From Gammaproteobacteria bacterium (GTDB lineage: Bacteria; Pseudomonadota; Gammaproteobacteria; Ga0077536), in NCBI GenBank assembly GCA_020849475.1, contig JADLGE010000037.1, forward strand, positions 1 through 64,000: DNA of 64,000 bases, written 5' to 3'. Every line of letters starts with the position of its first letter. Within the stretch, counting starts at the first letter, position 1. Shown here piece by piece: positions 18,651 to 27,677 of this stretch. The notes under the pieces were generated by a model that saw nothing but the letters and a program-made list of their open reading frames with translations, had not been told where the DNA came from and did no database searches. Position numbers and translations under genes: made by a program.

Positions 18651-18668
18651 GTGCGAATGAATTCGCAC
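18651..18668. repeat. Palindromic repeat GTGCGAATGAATTCGCAC, copy 1
   Basis: An almost perfect palindrome (TGCGAAT-GA-ATTCGCA) between prc and the HDAC-like gene. A 17-base exact copy in opposite orientation lies at 58402-58418. This resembles small REP-type intergenic elements. Confidence 0.6.
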
Positions 18669-18691
18669 CTATCGCAGTAAGAATCGCGCGC

Positions 18692-19636
18692 ATGACCACC
18701 GGCCTCATCGACGACGATCGTTTTCTTGCCCACGACACCGGCGCCCATCACCCCGAGACGGCGGCGCGCATCGGCGCGATTCGCCAGTCACTGGCCGCGC
18801 ACGCCGACTACGCGCAATTGCAGCGTATCGAAGCCAGCGCGGCGGACATAAGCATCATCGAGAACAGCCATTCGCTCGCCTACGTGCGGCGCGCGGCGCG
18901 CGCCTGCGCGAGCGGCGCACCCTATCTCGACACGCCCGACGTCGCGGTTTGCGAGTATTCCTACGAAGTGGCGCTGCTGGCGGCCGGCGCGCCGCTGGCG
19001 CTGGCGGACGCGATGGTTGCCGGTCACATCGACAACGGCTTCGCGCTGCTGCGACCACCCGGACATCACGCTGAGCGCGAAGCGGCGATGGGTTTTTGTC
19101 TGTTCAACAACGTCGCGATACTGGCGCGCTACCTGCAGCGCCAGCACGGCCTGGACAAGATTGCGATCGTCGACTGGGACGTGCACCACGGCAACGGCAC
19201 CCAGCACAGCTTCGAAGAAGATCCGTCGGTGCTCTATGTCAGCACCCACCAATACCCCTACTACCCCGGCACCGGCGCCGCCTATGAAACCGGCACTGGA
19301 CGCGGGCGCGGCGCGACGCTCAACTGCCCGATGCCGGCCGGCGCCACCGACAGCGCCTACGAACGCGCCTTCTTCGAAGAGATCCTGCCCAAGCTCGAGC
19401 ACTTCAAACCGGAGTGCGTGATCATTTCCGCCGGCTTCGATGCGCACCGTGACGACCCTTTGGCCGACGTCCAGTTGAGCACCTCATGCTTTCGCTGGAT
19501 GACCGAGCGTTTGATGGAAGTGGCGGCTCGACACGGCGGCGGCCGCCTGCTGTCAGTCCTGGAAGGCGGCTATAACCTCGAGCGCCTGGGTGACTGCGTC
19601 AGCGCCCATGTCGAGCGCTTGATGGCGCCACTCTGA
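18692..19636 (+). CDS. Histone deacetylase-family amidohydrolase
   Basis: A 314-residue arginase/deacetylase-fold zinc enzyme. The family motifs are complete: RPPGHHAE (catalytic histidine pair), GFCLFNNVAI, the metal-binding VDWDVHHGNGTQ, STHQYPYYPGTG, SAGFDAHRDDPL and LEGGYN. Bacterial members act on acetylated polyamines or other small acyl-amides, and some on acetyl-lysine; substrate is not predictable here. It is preceded by the palindromic repeat and followed, convergently after 15 bases, by a methyltransferase gene. Confidence 0.9.
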   Translation: MTTGLIDDDRFLAHDTGAHHPETAARIGAIRQSLAAHADYAQLQRIEASAADISIIENSHSLAYVRRAARACASGAPYLDTPDVAVCEYSYEVALLAAGAPLALADAMVAGHIDNGFALLRPPGHHAEREAAMGFCLFNNVAILARYLQRQHGLDKIAIVDWDVHHGNGTQHSFEEDPSVLYVSTHQYPYYPGTGAAYETGTGRGRGATLNCPMPAGATDSAYERAFFEEILPKLEHFKPECVIISAGFDAHRDDPLADVQLSTSCFRWMTERLMEVAARHGGGRLLSVLEGGYNLERLGDCVSAHVERLMAPL

Positions 19637-19651
19637 GCGCCGGCACGCGCC

Positions 19652-20404
19652 TCACGCAGGCCTGTGCGCGGTGAAGCGCAGCCGCACGTAATCGAGTATC
19701 CAGCGGCCTTCTTCGTTACACAGCTTGGGCGCCAGACGCACGGCAAGTTCGGCATAGAAATCTTCGCGCTCGGCCGCCGGTAAAGGCGCGGCGAAGGACT
19801 GCGCGAACAGGCGCAGCCAGTGCACAACGTCACCGGCCTGCGGCGTCGGGCGCGGAAACAACACCATCGAATCGACCACGAAGCCACGACTCTCCAGCAG
19901 TTCGCGATAGGCCTCGGGCGTCGGGAAATACCACGGACTCCAGGCAGCGGCATCGATGCCGCGTGCCGCCAACAGCGTGCCGACGGCATCGAGCACCGTC
20001 GCCACGTTGCCGGCGCCGCCCATCTCGGCGACGAAGCGTCCACCCGGCCGCAAGGCCTGCCACACGCCGTCGATCACCGCCGCCGGCCGCTTCATCCAAT
20101 GCAAGGCGGCATTGCTCAGCACTGCGTCGAATTCGTCATTGAAAGCCAGGCGCTCGCCATCGACCACATGGGCATCGAGACCGCGCGCGCAGGCGGCGCC
20201 GACCTGATCGGGGCTGCTGTCGACCGCCACCACCGTGCATCCGTGAGGCAGCAACTTGACGGTCAATGCACCATCACCACAGCCGAGATCGAGAATCCGC
20301 TCACCGGCGCGCGGCGCCAGCAGGTCGACCATATCGGCCGCCATGTCGACCACGAAACTCGCGTGGCGGCTGTAATCGGTGGGATTCCAGGTTTGATTGC
20401 TCAT
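19652..20404 (-). CDS. Class I SAM-dependent methyltransferase
   Basis: A 250-residue methyltransferase with the SAM-binding loop ERILDLGCGDGALT (near residue 36), the acidic VVAVDSSPDQV, and the SNAALHWMKRP segment seen in BioC/Tam-like enzymes. It resembles trans-aconitate methyltransferase-type proteins, but the target is unknown. The ATG at 20404 starts where homology begins; the open frame extends further to 20620 without credible sequence. It is divergent from the molybdopterin oxidase gene. Confidence 0.85.
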   Translation of the reverse strand: MSNQTWNPTDYSRHASFVVDMAADMVDLLAPRAGERILDLGCGDGALTVKLLPHGCTVVAVDSSPDQVGAACARGLDAHVVDGERLAFNDEFDAVLSNAALHWMKRPAAVIDGVWQALRPGGRFVAEMGGAGNVATVLDAVGTLLAARGIDAAAWSPWYFPTPEAYRELLESRGFVVDSMVLFPRPTPQAGDVVHWLRLFAQSFAAPLPAAEREDFYAELAVRLAPKLCNEEGRWILDYVRLRFTAHRPA

Positions 20405-20576
20405 GGGGATGACCTGCGCGTGACTGCGCGCATCTTGGTGCCCTGCCGCCGCCTTGTCCACCGCAAATCTGGCTGGACAGCGTGCAGGGACCTGTTTAGC
20501 TTGAAGCCATGCCCATCGCACACGACATCGTGACCACGCACTCGCTTCGCGCTGCGCACGCGGGCGCGTTTCAATC

Positions 20577-22808
20577 ATGACGCTGTCGCGCCGACGCTTC
20601 CTGCTCAGTGGCGTCGCCATCGGTGGCGGCTTGCTGCTTGGCTACGGCCTGCTGAAGCCACGCGATCTGCTGGGCTCACGCACGGTGCTCGATACGGCGC
20701 CCGGAGAGAGCGCGCTCAATGCGTGGCTGCGCATCGCCGCCGACGGGCGCGTGACCGTGGCGGTGCCACGCGCGGAAATGGGCCAGGGTGTTTACACCGC
20801 CCTGCCGATGCTGGTCGCCGAAGAACTCGATGTGCCGTGGGCCATGGTGAGCGTCGAGCAGGCGCCGATAGCCAAGGTCTACGGCAACATCGCGGCGCTG
20901 GTGGCAAGCGTGCCGCTTGCGGACCACGATCACGGACCACTGGCGCGCTCGGCCCGCTTTGCGTTTGAACGGACGGCGCGCGTGCTGGGCCTGCAGGCCA
21001 CCGGTGGCAGCAGCAGTGTGCGTGACGCGTGGCTGCCGATGCGCACCGCTGGCGCCGCCGCACGGGCCATGTTGCTCAGCGCGGCAGCGGCCAGGCTCAA
21101 AGTGCCGGCGACAGAACTCGATGCGCGTGACGGCGTGGTGACCCACGCCGCGAGTCAGCGCAGCCTCGCCTATGGCGCGCTGGCCGCGGAAGCCGCGCTG
21201 CTCGAGCCGCCGCGCGAGGTCACGTTCAAACCGCGCACCGCCTGGCGCCTCATCGGTCACTCGCCGCCGCGTCTCGACGTGCCGGACAAAGTCACCGGCG
21301 CGGCGCAGTTCGGCATCGATGTCGTGCAGCACGGCATGCTGTACGCGGCCATCCGCATCGCACCGGTGTTCGGCGGTCGCGTCGCGGGTGTTGATCACGA
21401 CGCCTTGCAGGCCGCTGCCGGCGTGCACAGCGTAGTGCGAAGCGCCGATGCCGTGGCGGTCGTCGCAGGCAGCTGGTGGCAGGCCGAAAACGCCTTGCGC
21501 ATGACACCGCCGGAGTTCGATGACGGCGACCATGCCGCGCTCTCCACGGCTTCGGTGCTGGCCGACTATGGGCGCGCCCTCGACGGCGGCGCGGGCTTTG
21601 CCTACGAAGACCAGGGCGATGCAGTGGCCGCGCTCGAAGGTGCGGCGAGTTTCAGCGCGGAGTACCAGGTGCCGCCGCTCGCCCATGCCTGCATGGAGCC
21701 GATGAATTGCACAGTACGCGTGGACGATGGCCGCGCGGAGATCTGGTGCGGCAACCAGGCGCCTGATTTGTGGCGCCTGCTGGCGGCTGGCGCGCTCGAC
21801 ATCGCGCAGGACCAAGTCACGCTGCACACACCGTTGCTGGGCGGCGGCTTTGGTCGCCGCATCGAAGCCGATGTCATGCTGCGCGCCATAGACATTGCAC
21901 GCACTGTCCCCGGCACGCCGGTGAAGCTCATTTATTCCCGTGAACAGGATGTGCAGCACGACAGCTATCGACCACCGGTGCTGTCGCGCTTCACGGCGCG
22001 GCTGGACGAGCATGGCAAGCTGCTCGCCTGGCATAACCGCATCGCCTCGCCATCGGTCAATCAGGCGGTGATTGGGCGCGCGTTCCCGCGTCTGCCGCTG
22101 GGTGGGCCCGATCGCACCAACGTCGAAGGCGCAGCGTGGCTGGCCTACGACATCCCCCATCGGCGTATCGATCACAGCCAGTGCGCACTGGCGCTGCCGG
22201 TCGGCTTCTGGCGCAGCGTCGGCCATTCCCATCATGGATTTTTCACCGAGTGCTTCATGGATGAAGCGTCGGCGGCAGCGGGCCGCGATCCCTTCGAGTT
22301 CCGTCTTGCGCATCTGCCGGCGGATACGCGCGAACACCGCGTGCTGAGCCAGTTGCTGGCGGTGTGGTCCGCGCCCGTGCCCGCAGGCCGGGCGCGCGGG
22401 CTCGCGCTGCATGAAAGCTTTGGCACGGTGGTGGCGCAGATTGCGGAAGTGTCCATCAATGCTGACCAACTCAGCGTGCATCGCGTGTGGTGCGTGGTCG
22501 ATTGCGGCACCGTCGTGCATCGCGACACCGTCATTGCGCAGATGCAAAGCGGCATCGTGTTCGGGCTCAGCGCCGCCCTGTACGGTGATGCCGGCTACGA
22601 GGCGGGTCGGATTAAGCGCCAGAACTTCAGTGACTATCGCCTGCTGACGCTGGCGCAGATGCCGGTCATCGACGTCCAGATAATCGACAGTGATGCGCCG
22701 CCGGGCGGCATCGGCGAACCGGGCGTGCCACCCATCGCGCCGGCCGTGGCCAACGCCCTGGCGCGTCTCACCGGCAAGCGGCAGCGCCGCCTGCCGCTCG
22801 TGGTGTAA
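20577..22808 (+). CDS. Molybdopterin-binding oxidoreductase large subunit (isoquinoline 1-oxidoreductase beta / aldehyde dehydrogenase type), Tat-exported
   Basis: A 743-residue xanthine-dehydrogenase-family protein. The N-terminus is a twin-arginine signal (SRRRFLLSG plus a glycine/leucine-rich segment), so it acts in the periplasm. Molybdopterin-domain motifs include [35 protein letters not shown] and the C-terminal [19 protein letters not shown] with the catalytic-type glutamate. Relatives work with a small 2Fe-2S subunit and a cytochrome; neither is adjacent (methyltransferase upstream, msrA downstream), so this copy is an orphan. The oxidised substrate is unknown (heterocycles or aldehydes in the family). 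Confidence 0.88.
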   Translation: MTLSRRRFLLSGVAIGGGLLLGYGLLKPRDLLGSRTVLDTAPGESALNAWLRIAADGRVTVAVPRAEMGQGVYTALPMLVAEELDVPWAMVSVEQAPIAKVYGNIAALVASVPLADHDHGPLARSARFAFERTARVLGLQATGGSSSVRDAWLPMRTAGAAARAMLLSAAAARLKVPATELDARDGVVTHAASQRSLAYGALAAEAALLEPPREVTFKPRTAWRLIGHSPPRLDVPDKVTGAAQFGIDVVQHGMLYAAIRIAPVFGGRVAGVDHDALQAAAGVHSVVRSADAVAVVAGSWWQAENALRMTPPEFDDGDHAALSTASVLADYGRALDGGAGFAYEDQGDAVAALEGAASFSAEYQVPPLAHACMEPMNCTVRVDDGRAEIWCGNQAPDLWRLLAAGALDIAQDQVTLHTPLLGGGFGRRIEADVMLRAIDIARTVPGTPVKLIYSREQDVQHDSYRPPVLSRFTARLDEHGKLLAWHNRIASPSVNQAVIGRAFPRLPLGGPDRTNVEGAAWLAYDIPHRRIDHSQCALALPVGFWRSVGHSHHGFFTECFMDEASAAAGRDPFEFRLAHLPADTREHRVLSQLLAVWSAPVPAGRARGLALHESFGTVVAQIAEVSINADQLSVHRVWCVVDCGTVVHRDTVIAQMQSGIVFGLSAALYGDAGYEAGRIKRQNFSDYRLLTLAQMPVIDVQIIDSDAPPGGIGEPGVPPIAPAVANALARLTGKRQRRLPLVV

Positions 22809-22814
22809 GCGTCC

Positions 22815-23450
22815 TCAGTCCGAACAGCGCACGCCGGTGCCGCCCAGGCCGCAATAGCCGTCGGGGTTCTTGGCCAGATATTGCTGGTGGTATTCCTCGG
22901 CGTAGTAGAAGGCCGGCGCGTTCAGGATTTCGGTGGTGATGGCGCCGTAACCGGCCGCCACCAGCGCGCGCTGAAAGCGCTCCTGCGAAGCCTGCGCATG
23001 CTGACGTTGCGCGTCGCTCGTGCAGTAGATGCCGGAGCGATACTGGGTGCCGAGATCATTGCCTTGACGCATGCCCTGGGTCGGGTCGTGCGCTTCCCAG
23101 AACGCTTTCAACAAGCTGCCGTAATCGAGCTTGGCGGTATCGAACACCACCATCACCACTTCATTGTGACCGGTCATGCCGCTGCACACTTCATGGTAGG
23201 TGGGGTTGGGCGTGAGGCCGCCGGCATAACCGACCGCGGTGGAATACACGCCGGGCATCTGCCAGAAGCGCTTCTCCGCGCCCCAGAAACATCCAAGTCC
23301 GAAATAGGCGACTTCGCAGCCCGCCGGAAATGGCGCGACCAGGGACGTACCCAGCACGAAATGGCGGGCCGGCACCGGCATCGAGATGTGACGGCCGGGC
23401 AAGGCTTCGTGAGGCTCCGGCATGCTCATGGCTTTACGTCTTCCCAACAT
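22815..23450 (-). CDS. msrA: Peptide-methionine (S)-S-oxide reductase
   Basis: A 211-residue MsrA that repairs methionine sulfoxide. It has the catalytic motif [11 protein letters not shown], the YAGG and GMTGHNEVV substrate-site segments, [22 protein letters not shown], and a C-terminal GGTGVRC resolving cysteine. Length fits the MsrA of E. coli type with an N-terminal extension. Start ATG 23450 has GGGAG eight bases upstream. A TlpA-like thioredoxin gene lies 63 bases upstream on the same strand and could supply reducing power. Confidence 0.95.
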   Translation of the reverse strand: MLGRRKAMSMPEPHEALPGRHISMPVPARHFVLGTSLVAPFPAGCEVAYFGLGCFWGAEKRFWQMPGVYSTAVGYAGGLTPNPTYHEVCSGMTGHNEVVMVVFDTAKLDYGSLLKAFWEAHDPTQGMRQGNDLGTQYRSGIYCTSDAQRQHAQASQERFQRALVAAGYGAITTEILNAPAFYYAEEYHQQYLAKNPDGYCGLGGTGVRCSD

Positions 23451-23513
23451 GGTAGTTGCTCCCGTGTTTGCATGTGATGGGCCATCACGACGCGCGGGGC
23501 GCGATGGCGGGCT

Positions 23514-24062
23514 TCATTTCGCGGTGACCGTCCGATCCTGGCCGTGGTTCAACGCAGCTTCCAGGAACAGTCGCAACGATGCAGCGATTTCCTCGGGTGC
23601 GGCGCCGTCGATGTTCAGATCCCTTATGTGCATTTCGCCGTCGACGACTATCACCGCAGGCGTACCTTCGACGCCATAATCTTCCGCCACCAGATCGGCG
23701 GCCAGGAACAAGGGCAGATGGTAGCCATGTCGTGCGAAATAGGCGACCGCGTCGCCGTCTTCCCAGATGTTCATCGCGTAAAAGCGCACGCCACGCGGCG
23801 CGAATTGCTGGTAGAGCGCCTCCATGGCGGGCAAGGCCGCGCCGCAATGCGGACACCAGCTCGCCCAGAAGAACAGCACGGCCGGCGCACCGCGCGCATC
23901 GCGATGGAATTGCACGCTGCGGCCGGTGCTCGAATCGAGCGTCCAATCGGGCGCCGTGACTGAGGTCGCCGCCCACGCGGCAGGCGTGCCCAAGCCAAGC
24001 AGCAGGCACAACAGCAAACGACGCAGGAAGGCACGGGATGTCGGCATGACAGACTCGATCAA
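23514..24062 (-). CDS. TlpA-like exported thioredoxin-fold protein
   Basis: A 182-residue protein with a signal peptide (FLRRLLLCLLLGLGTPAAWA) and a TlpA/ResA-type thioredoxin domain. The redox motif is FFWASWCPHCGAALP, and GVEGTPAVIVVDG carries the cis-proline. It probably reduces or forms disulfides in the periplasm. Starts at 24062 and 24047 are both possible; the signal peptide is similar in either. It lies upstream of msrA. Confidence 0.85.
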   Translation of the reverse strand: MIESVMPTSRAFLRRLLLCLLLGLGTPAAWAATSVTAPDWTLDSSTGRSVQFHRDARGAPAVLFFWASWCPHCGAALPAMEALYQQFAPRGVRFYAMNIWEDGDAVAYFARHGYHLPLFLAADLVAEDYGVEGTPAVIVVDGEMHIRDLNIDGAAPEEIAASLRLFLEAALNHGQDRTVTAK

Positions 24063-24221
24063 TCTCTAGAAGTGCGCGCATCCAGGCAACTGTCGACGCC
24101 CGTCGCCTTGCCCGCGGCGCGCGCCGAAGTCTACCATTGCCCGCGCCGGGAAGCGCCGCATGGCCACTGCCCTGCCCGACCGTTGCCATCGACACCTGCC
24201 ACAGGAATTCGCCTACCCGCC

Positions 24222-24593
24222 ATGACCGTCAGCCTCAATGTTCTCGGTACGCCCCTCGAAAGCTGCTCGCTCGATCCCTTGACCGGCTACTTCCGCGATG
24301 GCTGCTGCAATACCTGCGCGGAGGACGTCGGTCAGCACACGATATGTGTGGAGATGAGCGAGGAGTTCCTGTTGTTCTCGCGCCAGCGCGGCAACGACCT
24401 TTTGACCCCGCGACTCGAAATGGGCTTTCCCGGCCTGCTGCCCGGTGATCGCTGGTGCGTGTGCCTGCCGCGCTGGATAGAAGCGTTCCACGAAGGCATC
24501 GTTGCGCGCGTGCATCTGCGCGCCACCCACCAGGCTGTCACCGACACGGTGCCGCTCGCGATCCTCGAGCAAGTCGCCTATCACGATGGCTGA
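24222..24593 (+). CDS. DUF2237 family protein
   Basis: A 123-residue protein matching the DUF2237 pattern throughout: LNVLGTPLESCSLDPLTGYFRDGCCNT at the N-terminus (cysteine-rich), then GNDLLTPRLEMGFPGLLPGDRWCVC and RATHQAVTDTVPLAIL. Function is unknown. The ATG at 24222 was chosen because homology starts there; upstream in-frame sequence is not protein-like. It overlaps the GFA-family gene by eight bases, so the two are coupled. The preceding 159 bases (24063-24221) hold no gene. Confidence 0.9.
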   Translation: MTVSLNVLGTPLESCSLDPLTGYFRDGCCNTCAEDVGQHTICVEMSEEFLLFSRQRGNDLLTPRLEMGFPGLLPGDRWCVCLPRWIEAFHEGIVARVHLRATHQAVTDTVPLAILEQVAYHDG

Positions 24594-24993
24594 TGCGCCA
24601 CGCGCGACCGACTTCGGTCTGCGCGAACACCCAGGCGCCTGCCATTGTGGCGCCGTGCGTTTCACGGTGCTGGCGCCGGCGCGCATCATCGCCCAAGACT
24701 GCAATTGTTCAATCTGCCGCAAGGCGGGCTATCTGCACTTGCGGGTGCCTGCCGCGCACTTGCGTCTGCTCGCTGGCAGCGATGCACTGACGACCTACAC
24801 GTTCAATTCCGGCGTCGCGAGGCACACTTTCTGTCGCCATTGCGGCGTCAAGGGCTTTTATATTCCGCGCTCCAATCCCGATGGCTACAGCGTCAATCTG
24901 CGCTGTCTCGACACGCGCGGTATGGAAGAAATCAGGCTCGAAGCTTTCGATGGCCAGCACTGGGAACAGCACGCCGCGCGAACCGCGCTCTGA
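24586..24993 (+). CDS. GFA/CENP-V family zinc protein (glutathione-dependent formaldehyde-activating enzyme-like)
   Basis: A 135-residue member of the GFA fold. Zinc-binding cysteines lie in GACHCGAVRF (near residue 19), DCNCSICRKAGYL and FCRHCGVKGFY. The family binds glutathione adducts; only some members act on formaldehyde, so the substrate is uncertain. The start at 24586 lies inside the last codons of the DUF2237 gene (8-base overlap). Confidence 0.87.
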   Translation: MADAPRATDFGLREHPGACHCGAVRFTVLAPARIIAQDCNCSICRKAGYLHLRVPAAHLRLLAGSDALTTYTFNSGVARHTFCRHCGVKGFYIPRSNPDGYSVNLRCLDTRGMEEIRLEAFDGQHWEQHAARTAL

Positions 24994-25180
24994 CGTCGCG
25001 GCCGCTGCGCGCACCAGCGCTGTGCCTCGCGGTCAGCGACGGTGCGATGCACGCCGCGGCCTGCCAGCTAAGCGATTGAAAAAGCATCGACTGGACATTG
25101 GCACACATGCTGCAAAGCTTCGTGCAGGCCGCGGCCCTGCCCAAGAGTCGCGTGCCACTCCTCTCTAAGTGCGACATTTT

Positions 25181-25204
25181 GGGGGGCGCAGCGATGCGCC
25201 CCCC
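25181..25204. terminator. Perfect 10-bp hairpin in the 24994-25271 gap
   Basis: GGGGGGCGCA, loop GCGA, TGCGCCCCCC: a perfect ten-base stem with a GNRA-type tetraloop. It is preceded by TTTT and followed by ACTGTTTCGG, so there is no classical T-run. It sits in the 278-base gap between the GFA gene and lolC and probably ends transcripts from the left. The remainder of the gap has no convincing gene or RNA. Confidence 0.6.
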
Positions 25205-25271
25205 ACTGTTTCGGCATCGTCCGTTGCGCGTGACATAATCCCGCCATCCTTGCGTCACCGACGGGTCGTTC

Positions 25272-26519
25272 GTGTTCCAGCCCTTTCCCCTGTTCATTGC
25301 CCTGCGCTACATCACCACCAAGCGCAGCAACCGCTTTGCCTCGTTCGTCACCTTCGTGTCCATCGCCGGCATCGCGCTGGGCGTCGGCGCGCTGATCATC
25401 GTGCTGTCGGTCATGAACGGCTTCGAGCGCGAAGTAGTGCGCCATGTGCTGGGCATGTCGTCCCATGCCGTGCTGCTCAGCGACAGCGGTCTGATTGCCG
25501 ACTGGCCGGCGCTCGAGCGGCGCGTGATGGCCGACCCGCGGGTGGTGGCGTTGTCGCCCTATGTCCGCGCCAGCGGCATGCTGACGCGCAAAGGCAAGGT
25601 CACCGGCACCATCATCGAGGGCATCGATCCTGAGCTCGAAAGCGCGGTGACCGATCTCGCCAGTTACCTGCCGCCCGGCCTGTTGCAATCATTGGACGCC
25701 AATCGCGGCGACGTATTGCTGGGTGACAGCCTGGCCAAGAAACTTGCCGCCCAGGCCGGCGATCAGGTGACACTCGTCGTGCCGCAATGGGACGAACAAG
25801 GTCGTGCGCTCGCGCCGCGCTACGAGCGTTTACGGGTGGCGGGAAGCTTCCATACCGGCATGCATCAATACGACGCGCGGCTGGTGGTCACGCACATCGA
25901 TCACGCGCGGCGCCTGTTTCACCTTGGCTCAGGCATATCCGGGGTGCGTACACGACTCAAGGATCCGGCCATCGCGCCGCAGGCGGCGAGCGAAATCGCA
26001 AAGCAGCTCGGAGCGGATTTTCGCGCGGTCGACTGGACCCAGTACGAGCGCAATTTCTTTCTCGCCCTGAAATCCCAGAAGCACATCATGTTCGTGATCC
26101 TGGTGCTGATCATCGCCGTGGCCGCCTTCAACATCGCCGCCAACATGATCATGATCGTGACCGAGAAGACCCGCGACATCGCCATCCTGCGCACGGTCGG
26201 CACCACCCGCACGCAAATCGTCGGCTTGTTTCTCGCCCAGGGTTTGATGCTCGGCACCGTCGGCGCACTGTTGGGCTTGGGGCTCGGCGCCTGGGGCGCG
26301 GCGGAAAGCCAGACCGCGATGAAATTCCTCGAAGGTCTTTTCGGAATTGACCTGTTGAATTCCGACGTCTACTTCCTCGACTACCTGCCGGCGGATCTGC
26401 GCGGCGCCGACCTGGTGGCGGTGGTTGGCGCGAGCCTTTTCCTGTCCTTGCTTGCGACGGTCTATCCGGCGCTGCGCGCGGCGGCGATTGCGCCGGCGCG
26501 CGCGGTGCATTTCGAGTAG
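25272..26519 (+). CDS. Lipoprotein-releasing system permease (LolC/LolE family)
   Basis: A 415-residue inner-membrane permease of the Lol ABC exporter, which extracts lipoproteins for transfer to LolA. It starts PLFIALRYITTKRSNRFASFVTFVS, the family signature. A first membrane helix follows (IALGVGALIIVLSVMNGF), then a ~220-residue periplasmic domain, then three C-terminal helices including the FtsX-type domain (MFVILVLIIAVAAFNIAANM, LAQGLMLGTVGALLG, a last one near residue 380). The start is a GTG at 25272. The usual partner lolD is not next to it: an unrelated gene converges four bases after its stop. Confidence 0.9.
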   Translation: MFQPFPLFIALRYITTKRSNRFASFVTFVSIAGIALGVGALIIVLSVMNGFEREVVRHVLGMSSHAVLLSDSGLIADWPALERRVMADPRVVALSPYVRASGMLTRKGKVTGTIIEGIDPELESAVTDLASYLPPGLLQSLDANRGDVLLGDSLAKKLAAQAGDQVTLVVPQWDEQGRALAPRYERLRVAGSFHTGMHQYDARLVVTHIDHARRLFHLGSGISGVRTRLKDPAIAPQAASEIAKQLGADFRAVDWTQYERNFFLALKSQKHIMFVILVLIIAVAAFNIAANMIMIVTEKTRDIAILRTVGTTRTQIVGLFLAQGLMLGTVGALLGLGLGAWGAAESQTAMKFLEGLFGIDLLNSDVYFLDYLPADLRGADLVAVVGASLFLSLLATVYPALRAAAIAPARAVHFE

Positions 26520-26523
26520 CCCG

Positions 26524-27579
26524 CTAAAAAAGCCAACGTTCGAAGAAACGCGCACCCCACTGCGCCCGCCGCGTCAACGCAAACTCGGTCAATATGCGCG
26601 ACAGCGCGGCGGAGTGTTCGCGGATTTGTTCGTACACCGGATGCAGTTCGGCGCGCATACGCGTCGCGGCGTCCGGCCCGCTTGCCACCAAGGCGGCTCT
26701 CAGCTCGGGCTGCACCAGCAATGCGAACGCGGCTTCATAAGCCGCCAGCAATTGAGCATAGGCCGCTGCATCATGACGCGCCATCACGGTGTACAGACGC
26801 TGCAAGGGCGTGTCGGCCAGCTGTGATTGCAGCCAGCTCACTTTATCGGGCAGGCCATCGCTCTCGCCGAGGAGGTACATGGTGGCGGCGAAAGTCAGCA
26901 GACGACTGGTGCGGAATTTCGCCTGGCGCAATTGCCAGCTGTCGTCCGTGCCGCGCTCGAACTTGAACTGCTGCCAGCCTGCGTAGGAATGCAGGTAACG
27001 CATGAGATCGTTGCACAGGTAAGTCCACGTGCGCGTCGGCTTGGCGACCACGAAGTCAGTGCAATACCAGGCGACGATATCGCGCTGCAGAGCATCGAAG
27101 CCGGCGCGACCGAATACCGGGCGGGCGTCGAGCAAAAGCTGTATGCGCTTGCCAAACACCGCGGGCGCTTCGTCGAGACTGCCGAGCGCTGCCGGATCGA
27201 GCAAGGCGCGGCGGGCAATACCCTGTCGGTAGATGCCATCGGCTTTGGGTGGCTTGAAAGTTGATTCGGCAAACAGGCGGTGGACCAGGGCGTTCTGTAC
27301 TTCGACGTGCGCGCTCGCGGCGCCGTCCCGCACGACCACGATGCAATCGACGTCGGACGCGGCGCCCGCTTCGTAGCGCCCTAGGGAGCCGCCCACCGCG
27401 ACCGTCACCACATCGGGCAGGTGCGCGGCCTGTGCTTCAAACGCTGCGGTCAGAGTTTGGAGTGCTGACCGCGAATAACGCCAGGCGGTCCGCAGGCCCG
27501 GACAGTTGGCAGCATTGAGATAAGCGGGCGTATCGCTCACAGGCCGGCGCGCCACGCAGTGCGCCTCGACTTCAGCCAT
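26524..27579 (-). CDS. Nucleotidyltransferase-domain protein (DUF294/GlnD N-terminal-like)
   Basis: A 351-residue soluble protein with a polymerase-beta-type nucleotidyltransferase core near residue 60 (VAVGGSLGRYEAGAASDVDCIVVV), giving the GS and DxD metal-ligand pattern. A helical domain follows with WYCTDFVVAKPTRTWTYLCND. It looks like a stand-alone nucleotidyl/uridylyltransferase, but no target can be named. It is convergent with lolC and divergent from the SDR gene. Confidence 0.7.
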   Translation of the reverse strand: MAEVEAHCVARRPVSDTPAYLNAANCPGLRTAWRYSRSALQTLTAAFEAQAAHLPDVVTVAVGGSLGRYEAGAASDVDCIVVVRDGAASAHVEVQNALVHRLFAESTFKPPKADGIYRQGIARRALLDPAALGSLDEAPAVFGKRIQLLLDARPVFGRAGFDALQRDIVAWYCTDFVVAKPTRTWTYLCNDLMRYLHSYAGWQQFKFERGTDDSWQLRQAKFRTSRLLTFAATMYLLGESDGLPDKVSWLQSQLADTPLQRLYTVMARHDAAAYAQLLAAYEAAFALLVQPELRAALVASGPDAATRMRAELHPVYEQIREHSAALSRILTEFALTRRAQWGARFFERWLF

Positions 27580-27615
27580 CGAATCACGGCCGTTTTCGCG
27601 CCTGCCCGCGCGTTA

Positions 27616-27643
27616 TTGCGACGCATCATATTCACCCTATAAT
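27616..27643 (+). promoter_or_regulatory. Sigma-70 promoter for the SDR gene
   Basis: TTGCGA (27616-27621), a 16-base spacer and a perfect TATAAT (27638-27643), 34 bases before the ATG at 27678. It lies in the short divergent gap between the nucleotidyltransferase and SDR genes. Confidence 0.7.
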
Positions 27644-27677
27644 GCCAGCGTAGTCCCATCTCGGAAACGAATACTCA

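Noticed and set aside
20676-22547. 623-codon open frame antisense to the molybdopterin oxidase gene
   Set aside because: No recognisable family; histidine/arginine-rich composition typical of shadow frames in GC-rich DNA; the sense strand is a clear gene.
25107-25170. Short open frame beginning ATGCTGCAAAGC before lolC
   Set aside because: About 20 codons, no ribosome-binding site, no homology that I recognise.
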